The position numbers were made by a program, and so were the translations under genes. From NCBI GenBank assembly GCA_002224055.1, contig AZLU01000054.1, positions 69,823-133,822 on the forward strand: a stretch of 64,000 nucleotides of DNA, given 5' to 3'. Below, in pieces: positions 11,151 to 23,900 of this stretch. Position 1 is the stretch's first letter. Each line of letters opens with the position of its first letter. The DNA comes from Pezizomycotina sp. ARF18 (Eukaryota; Ascomycota). Under the pieces are notes generated by a model, which was not told the DNA's origin, did no database searches, and was given only the letters and a program-made list of their open reading frames with translations.

Positions 11151-14046
11151 ATGCCTCGCGCTTCAACTTCAGCTGCTACAGCTGGACGCGGCGTCGCCCG
11201 CAGCAGCTCGATGAAGAAAGCAAACGCCGCGACCGCCTCAGGATCACCCAGCAAACAAGCCAGCTTCGCGTCGACCACCACAACGGTCACGATACCACTG
11301 AACGATGACGCCGCGGAAAAGGCTAAGAGGCACGAGAAGAGGCAAGCTCTGCACGATATCCAGATGAACAAGATTGTTGCGGCAGCCACGCCTCGAAAAG
11401 CCGGCGGTGATCAGGTCCAAGGCGGAACACCCGGAGGTACTCCTAACAAAGGCGTTAATGTCGTCGGTCAGCAGACTCCGGCCAAGAAGGTGCCGATACT
11501 GGCCAATTTCGAAGAGTGGATGAAGATGTTACGGATAATGTGAGTCGTTCGTTGTGAGATCGAAAAAGCGGAACTACTTTTGGCTAATTATTCTACAGAA
11601 AGTGAACCCTACGAATAGTTGGAATTTCGCTTTAATAGATTACTTTCACGATATGTCGCTGCTTAAGGAAGGCAACGGCATCAATTTTCAGAAAGCTTCC
11701 TGTACCCTTGACGGCTGCGTTAAAATTTACACTTCAAGAGTCGACTCCGTAGCTACTGAAACAGGGAAGCTGCTAAGCGGCTTGGCTGATAGTGGTAAGC
11801 TCCAAAAGACTTGAATCTACGCCTAACTATATCTTTAGAAGCTAATAGTACTATTGTGCAGGTTCCAAGAATCGTAAAGGCGATGACGATAACGAAGGGG
11901 AAGGCGGCGAGAACGAAGATGGTGATGATGAAGAGAACGAAGAGAAAAAGAAGAAAAAGAGGGTACGCCTCCGCTTCACCTTGGAACCTTTGGAAGAGAC
12001 TTTAGAGACTAACATATGATCTCGACGTAGACAACACGTGCCGAAGCTACCCTGGTCAAAGACTTTTCGGCACTACAACTGAAGAAGCTGGACCTGGAGT
12101 TCGCTGTGGACCCTTTGTTCAAAAAGCTTGCAGCGGATTTCGACGAAGGTGGAGCTAAAGGTTTGCTCCTGAACCACCTGAACATCGATACCGGCGGCCG
12201 TATAGTGTTTGATTCCGGTGGCGACGAGAACGAAGACAAGGAGGAAAAGGCGAAGGAGAAGCAGAAGCAGAAGACGAGGAGGGAGATGGAACGATGCTTC
12301 CCGATGATTCAAAAATCAAACAGGAAACCAAGACGAAATGGACATAGACGTCTTCATAGACGTTCAAGCTATCGGCGCTAAATTCATACCCGATCTTTCC
12401 ATCTTAGACGAACAGGACATCTGCCCTTCTCTCAAGAACTTTGAGCTGGACGATCCGTCTTCGACGCTGGACATCCCGTTCCTGAAGGCTATGACTGAAA
12501 AGGAGGAAGAAGAAATTGCTGCGGCCCAGGACAACATGCAGAACTACGACGATGACGACGACTTTGGCGGAGGTTCGATGTTGCTGTTGCTGGAACTGGC
12601 GATGAGACCATGGCGTTTGGCACTGGAGGCGAGGTTTGGGCAAACAACCTGCCCGGTGCCGAGAACCTCTTGATGACGCCAGGAAAGGAGCAGCTACACG
12701 GATGATGGACGACGGAAACTTTGACGTTAATAGCTCAGATTTCATCGTTCGTTTGGGAGGTGGCAAGGAAGCCGAGGAAGAGGATATACTAGCATACTTT
12801 GACGAAGCTCTTAGGAAAAATTGGGCAGGGCCTGAACATTGGCGTATATCCGCATTAAAGGTATGAAATCGCTGAGATGGTCCGTGGATTTTGATATAGC
12901 TGTGTCGTACTAATCTATCTTATTAGAGGGAGCATCAAAGGCAAAGGAACCCGCCGCGAGACTCGGAAGGAGAAGATACCTTTTACCATAAACTTCGAAG
13001 AAGTCAACCCGGAAACTGACGACCCAAGCGTTCTTTTTGCGAAATCGAACGCCAGCATCAACCTCCCTCGCACCCAATGGCGAAGCGCAAACAGGAACCT
13101 CTTACCTGATGATAAACATTTCAACTCTAAGCAGTTGAGGAGGCTCTTCCTGAAACCGAGGGCAATGCTCCAGAGTCGCAAGCCCACCCGGGGCCGACTA
13201 TTTGAGCAAGAACTCGAAGCGAGGGAAGGGAACGAAGGCATGGAAGAGCAGTTTTGGGCACAGAACGAGATTGCGGTTACGTCAAGTGAGTAGTACAATT
13301 CCCCGTCTGCGAATTATCTGCAAGTCACTTTGACTAACTGTTGTATAGCGCCTGAGCGCCCTGCTGGGACATACGACGCGGACTTCTTCCACGATGATGC
13401 CCTACCTATGGGTACTGAATTGCCCGACGATGACGACGACGATATCTTCATCGATGCCCCGGATGGTATGCCAGACGTCGCAGTGGTAGATCCTAATGGT
13501 AATGCCATCGAAGGCCCAGGTGCGTCGCAGAACAACTTATTGGGCTTCGGCAGTCAGCTTGTCACAGCCAGCCGACGAGCACGACCAGAATACGTCCAGT
13601 ATGCTCGCGTGGCTAAGAAGGTCGACGTCCGGAAGCTCAAAGAGAACATGTGGATGGGCTTGCAATTTGAAAGCATTGATCTGGTATGGAACAGCTCATT
13701 TAGTCCTATCATTTTTTTTTTTTTCGACCTTTGTTAACAGCTGTTTTCCTAATTCACAGCCTCCGCCGCCTAAGACGCCTGGCCGCGTAGCTCAGCTACC
13801 CACCCCTCCCCCGCAGACAAGGGCACACCAGCACCACCAGAAGTGCCTCGAAAGTTCACGGAGATCATCAATGGCTTGAAGACTTTCTACCCCAAGCAAG
13901 CCATGGCGGATATCAGCACAAGTTACTGCTTTATATCGCTGCTCCATCTTGCCAATGAGAAGGGATTGATCATTCAAGGCGACGGGACCCTGAAAGAGCT
14001 AGATATCACTCGAGACCTTGATGCAGAAGTCGGAGGAGAATATTAG
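11151..14046 (+). CDS. BRN1: condensin complex subunit 2 (kleisin; Barren/CAP-H/Brn1)
   Basis: Kleisin that bridges the SMC2 and SMC4 heads and recruits the HEAT subunits for mitotic chromosome condensation. It begins MPRASTSAATAGRG with a basic Ser-rich tail. ANFEEWMKM then SWNFALIDYFHDMSLLKEG form the conserved N-terminal SMC2-neck region, and SCTLDGCVKIYTSRVDS follows. The middle carries LKKLDLEFAVDPLFKKLAAD and KNFELDDPSSTLDIPFL. The C-terminal half has PFTINFEEVNPETDDPSVLF and LLPDDKHFNSKQLRRLF. An acidic stretch (LPDDDDDDIFIDAP) precedes the C-terminal winged helix (ISTSYCFISLLHLANEKGLI), and it ends LDAEVGGEY. Length of about 850 residues fits the family. At least four introns are visible (for example after 13286 and 13690). 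Frame shifts occur near 11530, 12330, 12560 and 12680. The start is the first Met after a stop and matches the family's position. Confidence 0.93.
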
Positions 14047-14554
14047 TCGACGTTTTAGACGTTTAGCCTTTGACGTTTTTGTTACGACAATTAAACGAAC
14101 TTTATTTCTCTTTACTTAGCTACGCATTCTTTCTTTTTGCATACACACGTCTCTATGACCGGGCTTCCGCGTTTCTATTATTGCCTTTCCGCATCTACAC
14201 TGTTTTTTCTAGTTATAACATGGGAAATAAATTCCATTACACTGAAGTATTGGTTAACGTTACAAACGTATACAATATATATGGCAAGTATAACGAATTT
14301 GGGCAGTATCTTAAGCATTGTTTTGTCAATTTTAGACATTCTTCCTTTCCCTTATGAAAATACAAGATGGTGAAATGATCCAATAGTATAGTGAATATTG
14401 GCAGTTGTATTAGAGGTTTTTCTTTTTTCTTCCTGGTAGCTATTATATTATAAGGATCTATATAAAGGGAATCCGGTTCGAAAATATTGGTAGCACAAGA
14501 AAGGCTCTCTCCCTTTTAAAGGTGTCGTCATGGGCATGGTTGTTCGGCCGTGCT

Positions 14555-14556
<2 letters not shown>

Positions 14557-14588
<32 letters not shown>
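14557..14588 (+). repeat. T32 homopolymer
   Basis: Uninterrupted T run about 270 bp before the MPC1 start. In fungi long dA:dT runs keep promoters free of nucleosomes. The true length needs short-read support. Confidence 0.85.
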
Positions 14589-14589
<1 letters not shown>

Positions 14590-14724
14590 AATTATTTTCT
14601 TTTTCCTTTTAACAAAGACCGGACCGTTACCCACCGATAATCGGCGCTCAACGAAATTTCCATTTTACTCCCTCTCACCTCTTCTTAAATTTCTAAATTC
14701 CTCCAACAAAGATCAAAAACCAGG

Positions 14725-14743
14725 CACACACACACACACACAC
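14725..14743 (+). repeat. (CA)n microsatellite
   Basis: About nine CA units, 110 bp before the MPC1 start. Confidence 0.9.
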
Positions 14744-14854
14744 ACGACTTTAATTTAAATCCGCTTGAACCCTCATCTCTCTCACCACCAAACCTCCTCA
14801 GGAGCAAACCGTTCGTCGCCGCCGTAAATTAAACAAAAAACACAAGTGGCAGCA

Positions 14855-15619
14855 ATGGCTTTACAGGCTCTCTCGAACTTAAACGCTAGGATCAGGTCGA
14901 ATAAGGTCTTGGACTATGTCTGCTCTACTCGTACGTCTTTCCTCTGCGCTTCAAGATGACGTTTTGTTTTTCCACCATTGAAAGATTTCAATGCGACGGA
15001 TTTTTTCCAGCCTTGGAGTCATTGCTTCCGAAGGCAATCTACATTTGTGGCTTTTGATCCTGTACTACAATTTACTCACGTTTGATATGTTGCTGCAGAC
15101 TTCTGGGGTCCCGTCTCGAACTTTGGCATACCCGTCGCCGCCGTGATGGACACGAAGAAGGATCCGGAAATGTACGGCCCTCCCACCCACTCTTATTATT
15201 TGTTCGAACTTTCCCTTCTCAATGTCCTAGCTAACAAGAATTTTTTTTCACAGCATCTCCGGCTCAATGACCGGCGCGCTCTGCGTATACTCCCTGGTCT
15301 TCATGCGTTACTCGTACGCCCCTTCCTCTCCTCCCTCTCCCTCTACTCCTTCCTCAATCCCCCCCAAAGAAAGAAAAAAAAAAAATCTAACAAGCAGGTA
15401 CAACAGTCTCGCCGTAACGCCCCGCAACTTCCTCCTCTTCGGCTGCCACTTCGTAAACGAGGGCGCGCAGCTCACGCAGGGATACCGGTGGATGCAGTAC
15501 CACAAGTGGGGCGGTAAAGAGGAAGCTTTAGCGAAAAGGCGAAGGAGGCCAGCGGATCGGTGCGCGACAAGGTGGAGCAGGCCGTGGAGAAGATTAAGGG
15601 TAGCGCTGGGACAAATTAA
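14855..15619 (+). CDS. MPC1: mitochondrial pyruvate carrier subunit 1
   Basis: Inner-membrane subunit of the pyruvate carrier, which works as a heterodimer with MPC2/MPC3. Exon 1 gives MALQALSNLNARIRSNKVLD. Exon 2 gives FWGPVSNFGIPVAAVMDTKK, the most conserved MPC1 stretch. Exon 3 gives ISGSMTGALCVYSLVFMRYS, the first membrane helix. Exon 4 gives LAVTPRNFLLFGCHFVNEGA then QGYRWMQYHKWGG, the second helix and loop. A C-terminal Lys/Glu-rich tail (EASGSVRDKVEQAVEKIKGS) extends beyond the yeast protein and ends GTN-stop; such tails occur in filamentous fungi. One missing A in the AAAA run near 15535 breaks the frame between GKEEALAK and the tail. Three short introns have GTACG donors. The family usually has 110 to 160 residues, which fits. 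Confidence 0.93.
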
Positions 15620-15849
15620 AACTCGGGATGAGAAGGGGGCGATGTTCTTTAGCGTATAGGGTGGGATAATGATTGAAATGGAAGAAGGAAATACGACAAG
15701 AATTATATTGATATAAATTTTTTTATATTTTGTTTTATACCACTTTGTTCACGATTGGCCTTTTTCGTTATTTTGTGAACGAACAAATCTTACATCTTTT
15801 CTAATCTAGGGCCGCTAGCGTTGTCTTTTCGGTCTATCGCATGCAAATA

Positions 15850-15890
<41 letters not shown>

Positions 15891-16241
15891 AAGAGTAATA
15901 TTTATTGGTAGAGAAGCACATTTCCTTTTGGGTTTGGGGGGAAATACTGTATAGTAGTAAACAAAATACTATTGTGGAATATCTGCGCGCTGCGTATGGG
16001 AAGGATGAGATATATATCCTCTTATTTACTACAAGAGAACTCAATTATAGAAAAGGTTTACACTAATACGCTATACGATGTTGGATAAATCTATGAGAAT
16101 AATATTCAAAATGCATATAAATCAATTTATAGAATCTGTGTTATTTGTAGTAATCACTAGGACAGGATCAGTGGAAAAAAGAAGGGGAAAAGGTCAATTA
16201 ATTAATTTAAAAAAAGGGAATCGCAAAAGATTCCGTAATAA
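15620..16241. other. convergent spacer between MPC1 and PAN1
   Basis: Shared 3' region of two convergent genes. A run of 32 T (15852-15883) is followed at once by nine A. No gene is seen. Confidence 0.6.
15852..15892 (+). repeat. T32-A9 tract
   Basis: 32 T followed directly by nine A, between the 3' ends of MPC1 and PAN1. It could serve as a bidirectional 3'-end element, but no test of that is possible here. Confidence 0.8.
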
Positions 16242-19200
16242 TTATCCGAGCACCCTTCCGGCCGTTGCTGCTTGGCTCCTGTCCTTCGTAACCGTTTTCT
16301 TGAGCGACTTACCGGCGTTGATCTGCTGGAGCAATCCGCCGATGTTCGGCCTATCAGCCGGCGGTCCGGACGGTGCACCGCCGGGAGGTGGGGGAGGAGG
16401 AGCTCCAAATCCGGGCGGTGGCGGCGGTGGCGGCGGAGGAGCACCGCTTCCGGGCATCGGAGGAGGTGGTGGCGGCGGCGGAGGCGCGGCTGGAGCATCG
16501 CCGAATCCCGGAGACGTCGCGCTCGGCAGCGGCGGGGCGGACGTCGGCGGTGGAGGAGGCGTGGACGCCACGGGCTTGGGGGTACCGCCCATGCTGCCGA
16601 AGAGTATACTGGCGAGATGAGCGGTAGTGTGCCTTCCGGCGAGCTCGTCCTCGTCCTCGTCATCGTCATCGCCTTCACTGTCAACAACCGACCAGTCGTC
16701 CTCTTCAGGCCTGGCGTGCGAGCGCTTGCCCGGGGGAGGAGCAGGGACGGCTGTTGCGGCTGGTTGCTGCGTGAGACGGTGGAAGGGTTGGTGTCATTCT
16801 GGGGAGCAGGCTGAGCGGAGTTAAGGGATGTCGTGGAGCCTGCGCCGCTGTTCGTGCCTAATTGACGGAAGAACGGGTTGTTCGTCTCGGCTGGGATAGT
16901 TGGTGGTTCGACGGCGGGAGGCGGAGGTGGTGCAGTGGGGGCGATGAGACTTTAGCTGACGGAGCATGAGCTTGGGGTGACATGGCGAAGGTATCGGAGG
17001 GAGACTCCTTGACAGGGGTAATCTGCTCCGGAGCCTCGTCGTCGGAAGAGGAATCATCATCTTCGAGTCGTTCTCGTTCGAGTTGAAGGCGCCTTTGGAA
17101 CGAAAGTTAGCAACTATGGCACAAAAAAAAAATACTTAGATGGTTATTATACCTTTCAGCTTCCTTAGCTCTTTCGATTTCCTCACGCATTGCTACCAAG
17201 CGGGCTTCCTTCTCCTTGGCGAGCTTCTCTGCAGCCGCCTTCTTCTTCGCGGCCTCGGACTTCTTCATCTTGTCTTGTTTGACCTGATTTTCAAGAGCCT
17301 GTAGCCTTGCCTTGGTTGCTTCGTGTTCTCGAAGCAAAGCCTCTTCCTCCCGTCGAGACTCCTCCCTATACCTTTGTTAGCATCGCATTTTCCTTTCTCA
17401 GTAAGAATGACGGGTACATCTAAACAATTAACTTACTCCATCTCTAATCGTCTTGCTTCTTGGGCTTCTTGGGCTTCTTGTTCTCTCTTGAGTGCCTCCT
17501 CCTGTGCCCTCTTGACGGCTTCCTCCTCTGCCCTGCTCTTATCCTCCTCCGCCTTCCTGCTCGCGCCGAGATCCTTCTTCCCCCTCGGCGCTGGTGGCGG
17601 AGGCTTCTTGCCAACAGCTGACGGTGTATCGATTGTTGGCGGACTGATCGTATCGTTGGCAACCCGCTGTTGGCGTTGCTGATCACGTTTAGCGTCTGCT
17701 TCTTCTGCTTGGCGTCTCTTTTCCTCTTTCTCTCTTTTCTCCCTCTCAAGCCTTTGCTGAGTGGTTTCAGAAACACCAGAAGCACCTCGGCTGGTAGGTT
17801 GAATTCCCAAAGCTTTCAGACGATTGGCCATGCGTTCCTCGGCTTGCCTCTTAATATATGCCGCTCTGTCTTCGCCCGCCCTTGGACCGGATGAGTGCGA
17901 ATACGGAGCAGTGCTGCTAGAAGTCGAAGGACGCGCAGGAGAGTTTTCGGTCCTGGAGGAGGAGGTAGTTGGGGATTCGATTGCGTATTTAGATTCATGA
18001 TCGCGTCTGCCTCTATTCACCTTGCTCGATCGCTCAAGGTCGTAGATGAAGTCTCTAACTTCCTCTTCGACGCCTAAACCTTCTTCCCATCGTCTCCGCT
18101 CGTGTTCGCTCGGGCCGGAGCTGTCGTCACGGGGCGCTAGTATCCTTCAGAGCATCATCGATTCCAATCTTGAGCTCCTGCGCGCTGTCCTCGATATCCC
18201 TGATCACGCGCTCGTGCTTCTCCTTTTCGTCTCTTGCACGGTTGGTTTCATCTGCAAGACGTCTGGCCGCCGCCTCTTCGTCTCCAGCACCAGAATCTAC
18301 AGGAGCAGGTTTCCCGGTGAGCTCGGCAAGACGCGCCTGCATCTTCGCCCTGGAGCGAGCCTTAAGCCTGTCGGATTCAGTGACCGTCCCACCAGGTCCA
18401 GTGCCAATGATATTTGCAGATGATCCAGGGTGGGCCTTCGCGTCACGGAGCCTGAAAAGCTCGAGCTTAGCCTCCATGATACTCCTTTCCGTCTTGCGGA
18501 CGCGTGAGGCAAGATCCGGAAGCCTATCGGTCATATTCTGCAACTGCCTCTTCAAGGCCCTTTTTTTCGGCTCCAGAGTCCGCGGCGCGGAGCGATGCAT
18601 TGGGATGCGCGTCGATCTGTTCTTGAACCCGCCTGATACGTCTGTACAGGTCATCCGCATCCCGCCGGTCTCGAGAATCCAGGATGGCGTCGTCATCCTG
18701 GCGATCCTGATCCTTGATATCAATAGCGTTCAAAAGCACCTGCTTCTCGCGCACTTTCTTCCGCAGCTGCTCCACGGTAAGTTCCTCAGTTTGCGATTGG
18801 ACCGAAGGAACAGGCGATGGTGTCCTTCCTATGCGATGTCGCGCGCTCGAACGGTGTACAGTTCCAATTTCATCGTCGTTGTGCTTGTAGACTGTGGCGT
18901 CTTTCCGTTGCTGCGGAGTGGGACCAGAACTGAACGAGTGGCTCACCAGGTAGCTCACGCCTGTAGCTTGAGGCAGCAGATTCGCACCGGACTTCTGCCT
19001 GATCTCAGCATCGTTCTTTAGGTAAGATTTGACCTGCCTCAGAGAGTTGCTGAAACTCTTGGCCGAGGGAGGGATTAGCTCCGGAGGAAGTCTTGCCGGC
19101 ACATCGTAACCATTCAGTTTACGGTAGATGAGATGCATAGCGACTGCAAACTCGTCGCGATCGAGACGACCCTTGTTTCCGGGGTCCGAAAGGGTCCAGA

Positions 19201-20986
19201 TCTTCTCGAGGTCGGGCCGATCCAGACCGCTCTGGCCGAATACTTCAATTGCTTGGTCGCCGCCTATGAAGCCTTGTTCAAACCGCCCATGCTGGAAGAT
19301 ACCGTCGTAGATCTTCTTTTCGTCCTTGGTGATGGCCCAGGGATTGTAGCATTTCCCGAGAGTCCGGTAGTCGAGTAATCCCCCGAATGTCCGATTTGGG
19401 GCATCATACGTTGGCTCAACGCATCTATTCCTGGAAGACCGCCAGCTGGGGCATTAACAAACCCCCACTGTCTGGTCTGCCGTGGGTTGCGCTTGAAGCG
19501 CGCTCACACCAAGACCGCCCGCCGAAGGTGTTAGGCTACCAACCCTGTTAGCCGAAAGAAGGATGCATTTGATGGGCCTTGAGTTGCTGCTGTGGAATAC
19601 CAGTAAGCTGTGGGTACATTCCCGTCGGTTGGATGTTCAGGCCGGGCGCCTGTGGGAAACCGGTCGGCTGTGGCTGTTGAAAACCGGTCGGCTGTGGCTG
19701 CTGGAAACTAGGTTGTTGTTGGATTTGCGCTAGATCAAGAAGGTTTGACTGCGGTTGTTGCGCTGGTGGTGACATCGTCTGCAAACGTTGCTGCTGTTGA
19801 GGAGCCGGGGAGGGCGTCGGGGTAATATCAAAACTGGGGACATTGGTGGTCGAGCAGGCGGTGGAGCTGTGTCAGAATACCGAACGAGATGATGTCGACC
19901 ATACTCGAGACTTCATTGAGCATCTTCTCGGGAACTGTAGATGGGAGGGACTGGTTCTGACGGCTAGACTGCACAAATACATAGCGAGAGCGAATTCCGG
20001 GAACAAAAAGCGCCGGACTTTGTCGTGTCGGAAAGAGTCCTACATAAATCGTTAGTTTTCCTTTCTTTTCTTTCTCTTCTTCTTTCGTAAAGGCGAAAGC
20101 TTGAGATATTTTTACCATATTTGCTCGAGCGTACTGGAAAGGCAATCCGGATCGTAGAAGAATATTTTTCGCGTCTTGGCCTGTGATAGTCGATAATGTA
20201 AGCATAGGTCGTGCGTTTTATAGGTCACGGTTAGATGAGTGCTTTACCTGATAATGACTGTCCGTCTGTAACAGCAGATTTGAAAAGTTGTTCAAACCGC
20301 GACTGATCGGTCGCTGTTATAAAAGTGAGCCTAATATTGGGTATTTGACGACATTACGCTTCTTGCCGGACGTAGGACTTGTCACTGTTGGCTGTTGCGG
20401 TTGCGGTTGCGGTTGCGGTTGCGGTTGCGTTGCGGTTGCTGCTGGGGTTGCTGCTGCTGCGGTTGCTGCTGCTGCGGTTGCTGCTGCTGCGGTTGAGATT
20501 GGAACTGGGACGGGATCTGAGGGACAGGGGAGCGGATTGTCCAAACTGGCTTGCTGCTGCTGTCCTTGGGGAATATAGCCTGTATACTGGGGTTGCATTT
20601 GCCCTGCGTACCCGAATCCCGTAGGCTGGCTGCCGATAGGCCCCTGTTGGAACTGCCCTCCAGGCTGGAATCCGGTCGGTTGGGACCTAATTGACCCGGC
20701 ACACCAAGGCCACCTCCGCCAAAGCCGGTGGGCTGCGGCTGTTGCTGCTGTTGTTGGGGATACTGGCCATACTGCTGCTGCTGCTGTTGGCCATATTGTT
20801 GCTGCCCCTGAGGATTTCCATATCCACCGCGTTTATAACATTGTCCTCGAGACCAGACGAATCCAGAATCACACGTCCCAGTATTTGTCCTGTACTCAAT
20901 CACGACCCGTCAACTCCGGAGCTAGAATGGCAATGCGATCCTTGTTGAGAGAGGTTGGAAACGGTCTTTGTGGCCTTAGGAGGCAT
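16242..20986 (-). CDS. PAN1: actin cytoskeleton-regulatory complex protein PAN1
   Basis: Endocytic scaffold of the Pan1-Sla1-End3 complex that activates Arp2/3 at actin patches. The N-terminal part is Gln/Pro-rich with repeated PTGF/PTG motifs ([16 protein letters not shown]), which are targets of Ark/Prk kinases. The first EH domain carries FEQLFKSAV-type sequence, [11 protein letters not shown] and [12 protein letters not shown] second Gln-rich linker leads to EH domain 2 ([46 protein letters not shown]). A long coiled coil (about 18720-17110, rich in Lys, Arg, Glu, Ala) follows. The C-terminus is an acidic patch, then polyproline and a WH2-like end ([20 protein letters not shown]). About 1,450 residues, as in other fungi. 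Many indels shift the frame. The start at 20986 (MPPKATKTV) is uncertain; a Met nearer 20900 is possible. Confidence 0.93.
20398..20500 (+). repeat. GGTTGC / GCTGCTGCGGTT minisatellite inside PAN1
   Basis: Tandem GGTTGC units give way to GCTGCTGCGGTT units. Read on the minus strand they encode alternating Gln and Pro, then Gln-Gln-Pro, in the first linker of PAN1. Codon-level repeats of this kind vary in length between strains. Confidence 0.85.
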
Positions 20987-23900
20987 AAACGATATTATTT
21001 TTTCTAGAGAGAATAAACTTGGAATTGTTCGAAAAAGGGTGAGGGTGTCTTTTCAAGTGTCTCTCGCCGCACGGGTTATTTTTTAAGGGAAATGGCTGAC
21101 GACGACGTTTGAATTTCACAGACACAGACAACAACAAAGCCGTTGTGCAAGATGAATAGGGCGCTGCCGAAAAAAAAAAAAAAAAAGTTAAACACGATTT
21201 ATAGCAGAATAATGAGAACTAAAAAAACAATAGTAAGTCTTTAAGCAAATAAGTGAAATAGCGATAATCAACTTCCCTGAGGAGGTTCCGCCTCTTCCTT
21301 CACCGACAGAGTAGTGATAATAACAATAATGGTGTTTGTCATGTACAATGCACAGAAGGGGAGAGGAAAGAGGAGAAGGGGGTATTGTAGTAAAATAATG
21401 AATGTCCTTTTTTTGCCGTCCCTTGTCTTTGTGTAAGAGCGTGTTGTTGGGCCTTTTTAGGTAGCAGGAATGATAATAATTGATGAAACCGTCCAAAAGG
21501 TATGAGCCGACAAGGTCCGATTTCTGACAAGGCTTGCTTATCTTGTAGTTAGATCAAACTCATTACAAAATACTACTATTCACAGCTGAAGCCTCGCAAG
21601 TACTAACGGCCTGGAACGATCGCCTCGCGTTCCCTTCATCACAAAATTATAAATATTATTATTTGAACATGTAAATACCTAAGTACGCCAGGGAAATACT
21701 ATCATCTCGCTTCGTGCAAGCCACTTTTTACCGAGCTTGAATATCGTCACTTTTGGGGACAATGAAAGTTCACAAACGAGAAACTGTCCAGCCACTCACT
21801 TCGCGTATTAATATCAATAATATCAGTGTGGTTCTAAAGCAATCACATGCGGTGAAGCTTCCTTCTCGCCCGTGGTTCTCTTTTTCGTATGCTTGGGACT
21901 AACATTTAAGCTTCCACCTAGAAGGAAACATATACAGCGGAAGCACATGATGTTCAGTTGTCCATTCAACAACGTTAACAGTTCCATTCGTTAGAGATGC
22001 CGGTCGCACACGGATGAAAATCAAGCAACGTTCTTCTTTTTCCGTTAAGCTGAGGGAAAGTGACAGCGAATTGAAGGGTACCAAAAAAAAAAAAAGGTAC
22101 CGGAATGTCAGTGTCGGTCATCAGGTACAGTACAGCCACTTGAAGTGCGTATGATCCATGCCCTGCAGCTTTTCTAGGAAATCGAGATGGCGAGGAACTG
22201 TGTTCTGAAAAAGCTTCAGGTAGAGGTTATAAGAATACGCCTGTACAAGCTACATTCTGAGCATTGCCCTCAAACAGCGAATCGGTTGGCTTTAGCTGTA
22301 GCTATCTCTGCATAGCGCAATTCGCCACATTATCCGTCTCCAAAGCAGTTCAGCGGTTCCTCTCGCTTTGGTCAGATCTGAAACAGCTACAAGCAGAGTT
22401 TTTGGTTACTTACCTCTGGTACAATCTGCTCTAGCAAGGACAAGACTAGCCTCAATTTAAAAGGGGAAATATTTCTATTCCACGCAATACCGAGAAGAAG
22501 AAAAAAGCAAAACCGGCCATTCTCCTCCCAAAAACAAGTAGCAGACGACGAGAAGGAAAAATAGAAGGGTTGAAGAAGGGCTCCAAAGGGGGAGGAAATC
22601 TGAAAGCTATTTGGATTTTATTTCTGACCGTCTTGCTTTCTGTCTTCTTTCTTCCTCCTGTCTTTCCTCAGTCATGATCAATGAAAGCCCTGGAAGGGAG
22701 CTTATCAGTTATTATTACTGTCCTCATCACCTTTTACTTCTCCTTTATTCTTACCTATCCTTTCTACTTCTTTCCTTTTGCTCTCCTTTTTACTTGCTGT
22801 CGCGTAGTCTCATCTTCCTCAGGATTTTCCATTGCCGCTTTTTCTGACGGAGGGGTTGAAAATATTTCTTTTAAAGAACATTTTAAAAATAAAAATACTT
22901 TCCATAATAATAATTTATTCGAGCTAACAACAAACTCGCACCCTAAAACAGAGCAGTAGTAAATTTCTGGCGCACACCACCGATAACATCAAACCCAGTT
23001 TTTTAATACTTAGTTCATTCCCTACCTCTCGTTCATTTCACTCCTCTAACTCAACCGTCATCACCTCACGACGACTCCATTTCGCTCTTTCTCCCTCATT
23101 CTTCCCTTAACGCTTCATTGCGCCCCCGTTCGAACATAGCCTTAGAAAGGAAAGCGGACGATCCGTATATATCTCGTTCGTTCTTCCTTCAATTCGTGGT
23201 CTCTCGAGTTTTTTTTTTCGTACTCACTACCGACAGCCACCAGGAAAAAAAAAATTTTTTTCATCTCTCCTCAAGCGTCAACCTTCGTGGGGGACGCCTG
23301 CGTCTTCCAAGTTTTCTTGCACTTTTTCTTCCTTGATATATTTTTCCCCCCTTTTCCTCTCTTCTCCTGCAAACTTAACCTCCCTTCTGCTTCATCCCGC
23401 CGTCGTTATTTCCTCTTCCACCCGGCTGCCTTCAGTGGATTTACTCTATTTCTCCTCTTTGTCTTCATCTGCAAGACCTTTCGCTGGCTGCAGACTGCAG
23501 TTTCAATTTCGATCCACCACCGACAAGAAATTTTAATCTTCAGGAACAGAAAGCAGAGCTCAAAAAAGGACGTACGAAGACATGGTTATCTCGTTTTGTT
23601 CTAACTGTTTCTCGCGCGCTCTCTTATTGCCTCCAACGAACCTTAATTCTCTCCACCAATAGTGGTAACAGTTCACTTGTTCCTCCTGCTTTTCTGTTCA
23701 CTTTTGGCTATAAGTCGTCGGTCGCTTCAAAAAAACGTTTCGCAAGGTCTAGCTGCAAACGATACGATCGCGTGCCTCTTTTTTTATTACGCTATTCATC
23801 GTACTGCCAATTGCAGAAATTCACGGACAGGGATTTCTTAAAGCAGCGAACAGAATAACAATCTAAATTTGTATTTTATTCATTACACAACAATATTTTT

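Larger units (their letters stand above)
14047..14854. other. spacer between BRN1 and MPC1
   Basis: BRN1 3' sequence and MPC1 promoter. It contains a run of 32 T (14557-14588) and a CA repeat (14725-14743), then a CT-rich leader. No gene is supported. Confidence 0.6.

Noticed and set aside
10871-11389. A 172-codon open frame on the minus strand across the BRN1 start
   Set aside because: It overlaps the BRN1 first exon in antisense; hydrophobic low-complexity content only.
16272-16820. Arg- and Gly-rich open frames on the + strand opposite the PAN1 polyproline region
   Set aside because: They are antisense shadows of the proline-rich C-terminus, which has clear PAN1 homology on the minus strand.
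18170-19021. A 283-codon open frame on the + strand
   Set aside because: It lies opposite the PAN1 coiled coil and has no family resemblance; long antisense frames are common opposite Glu/Ala/Arg-rich sequence.
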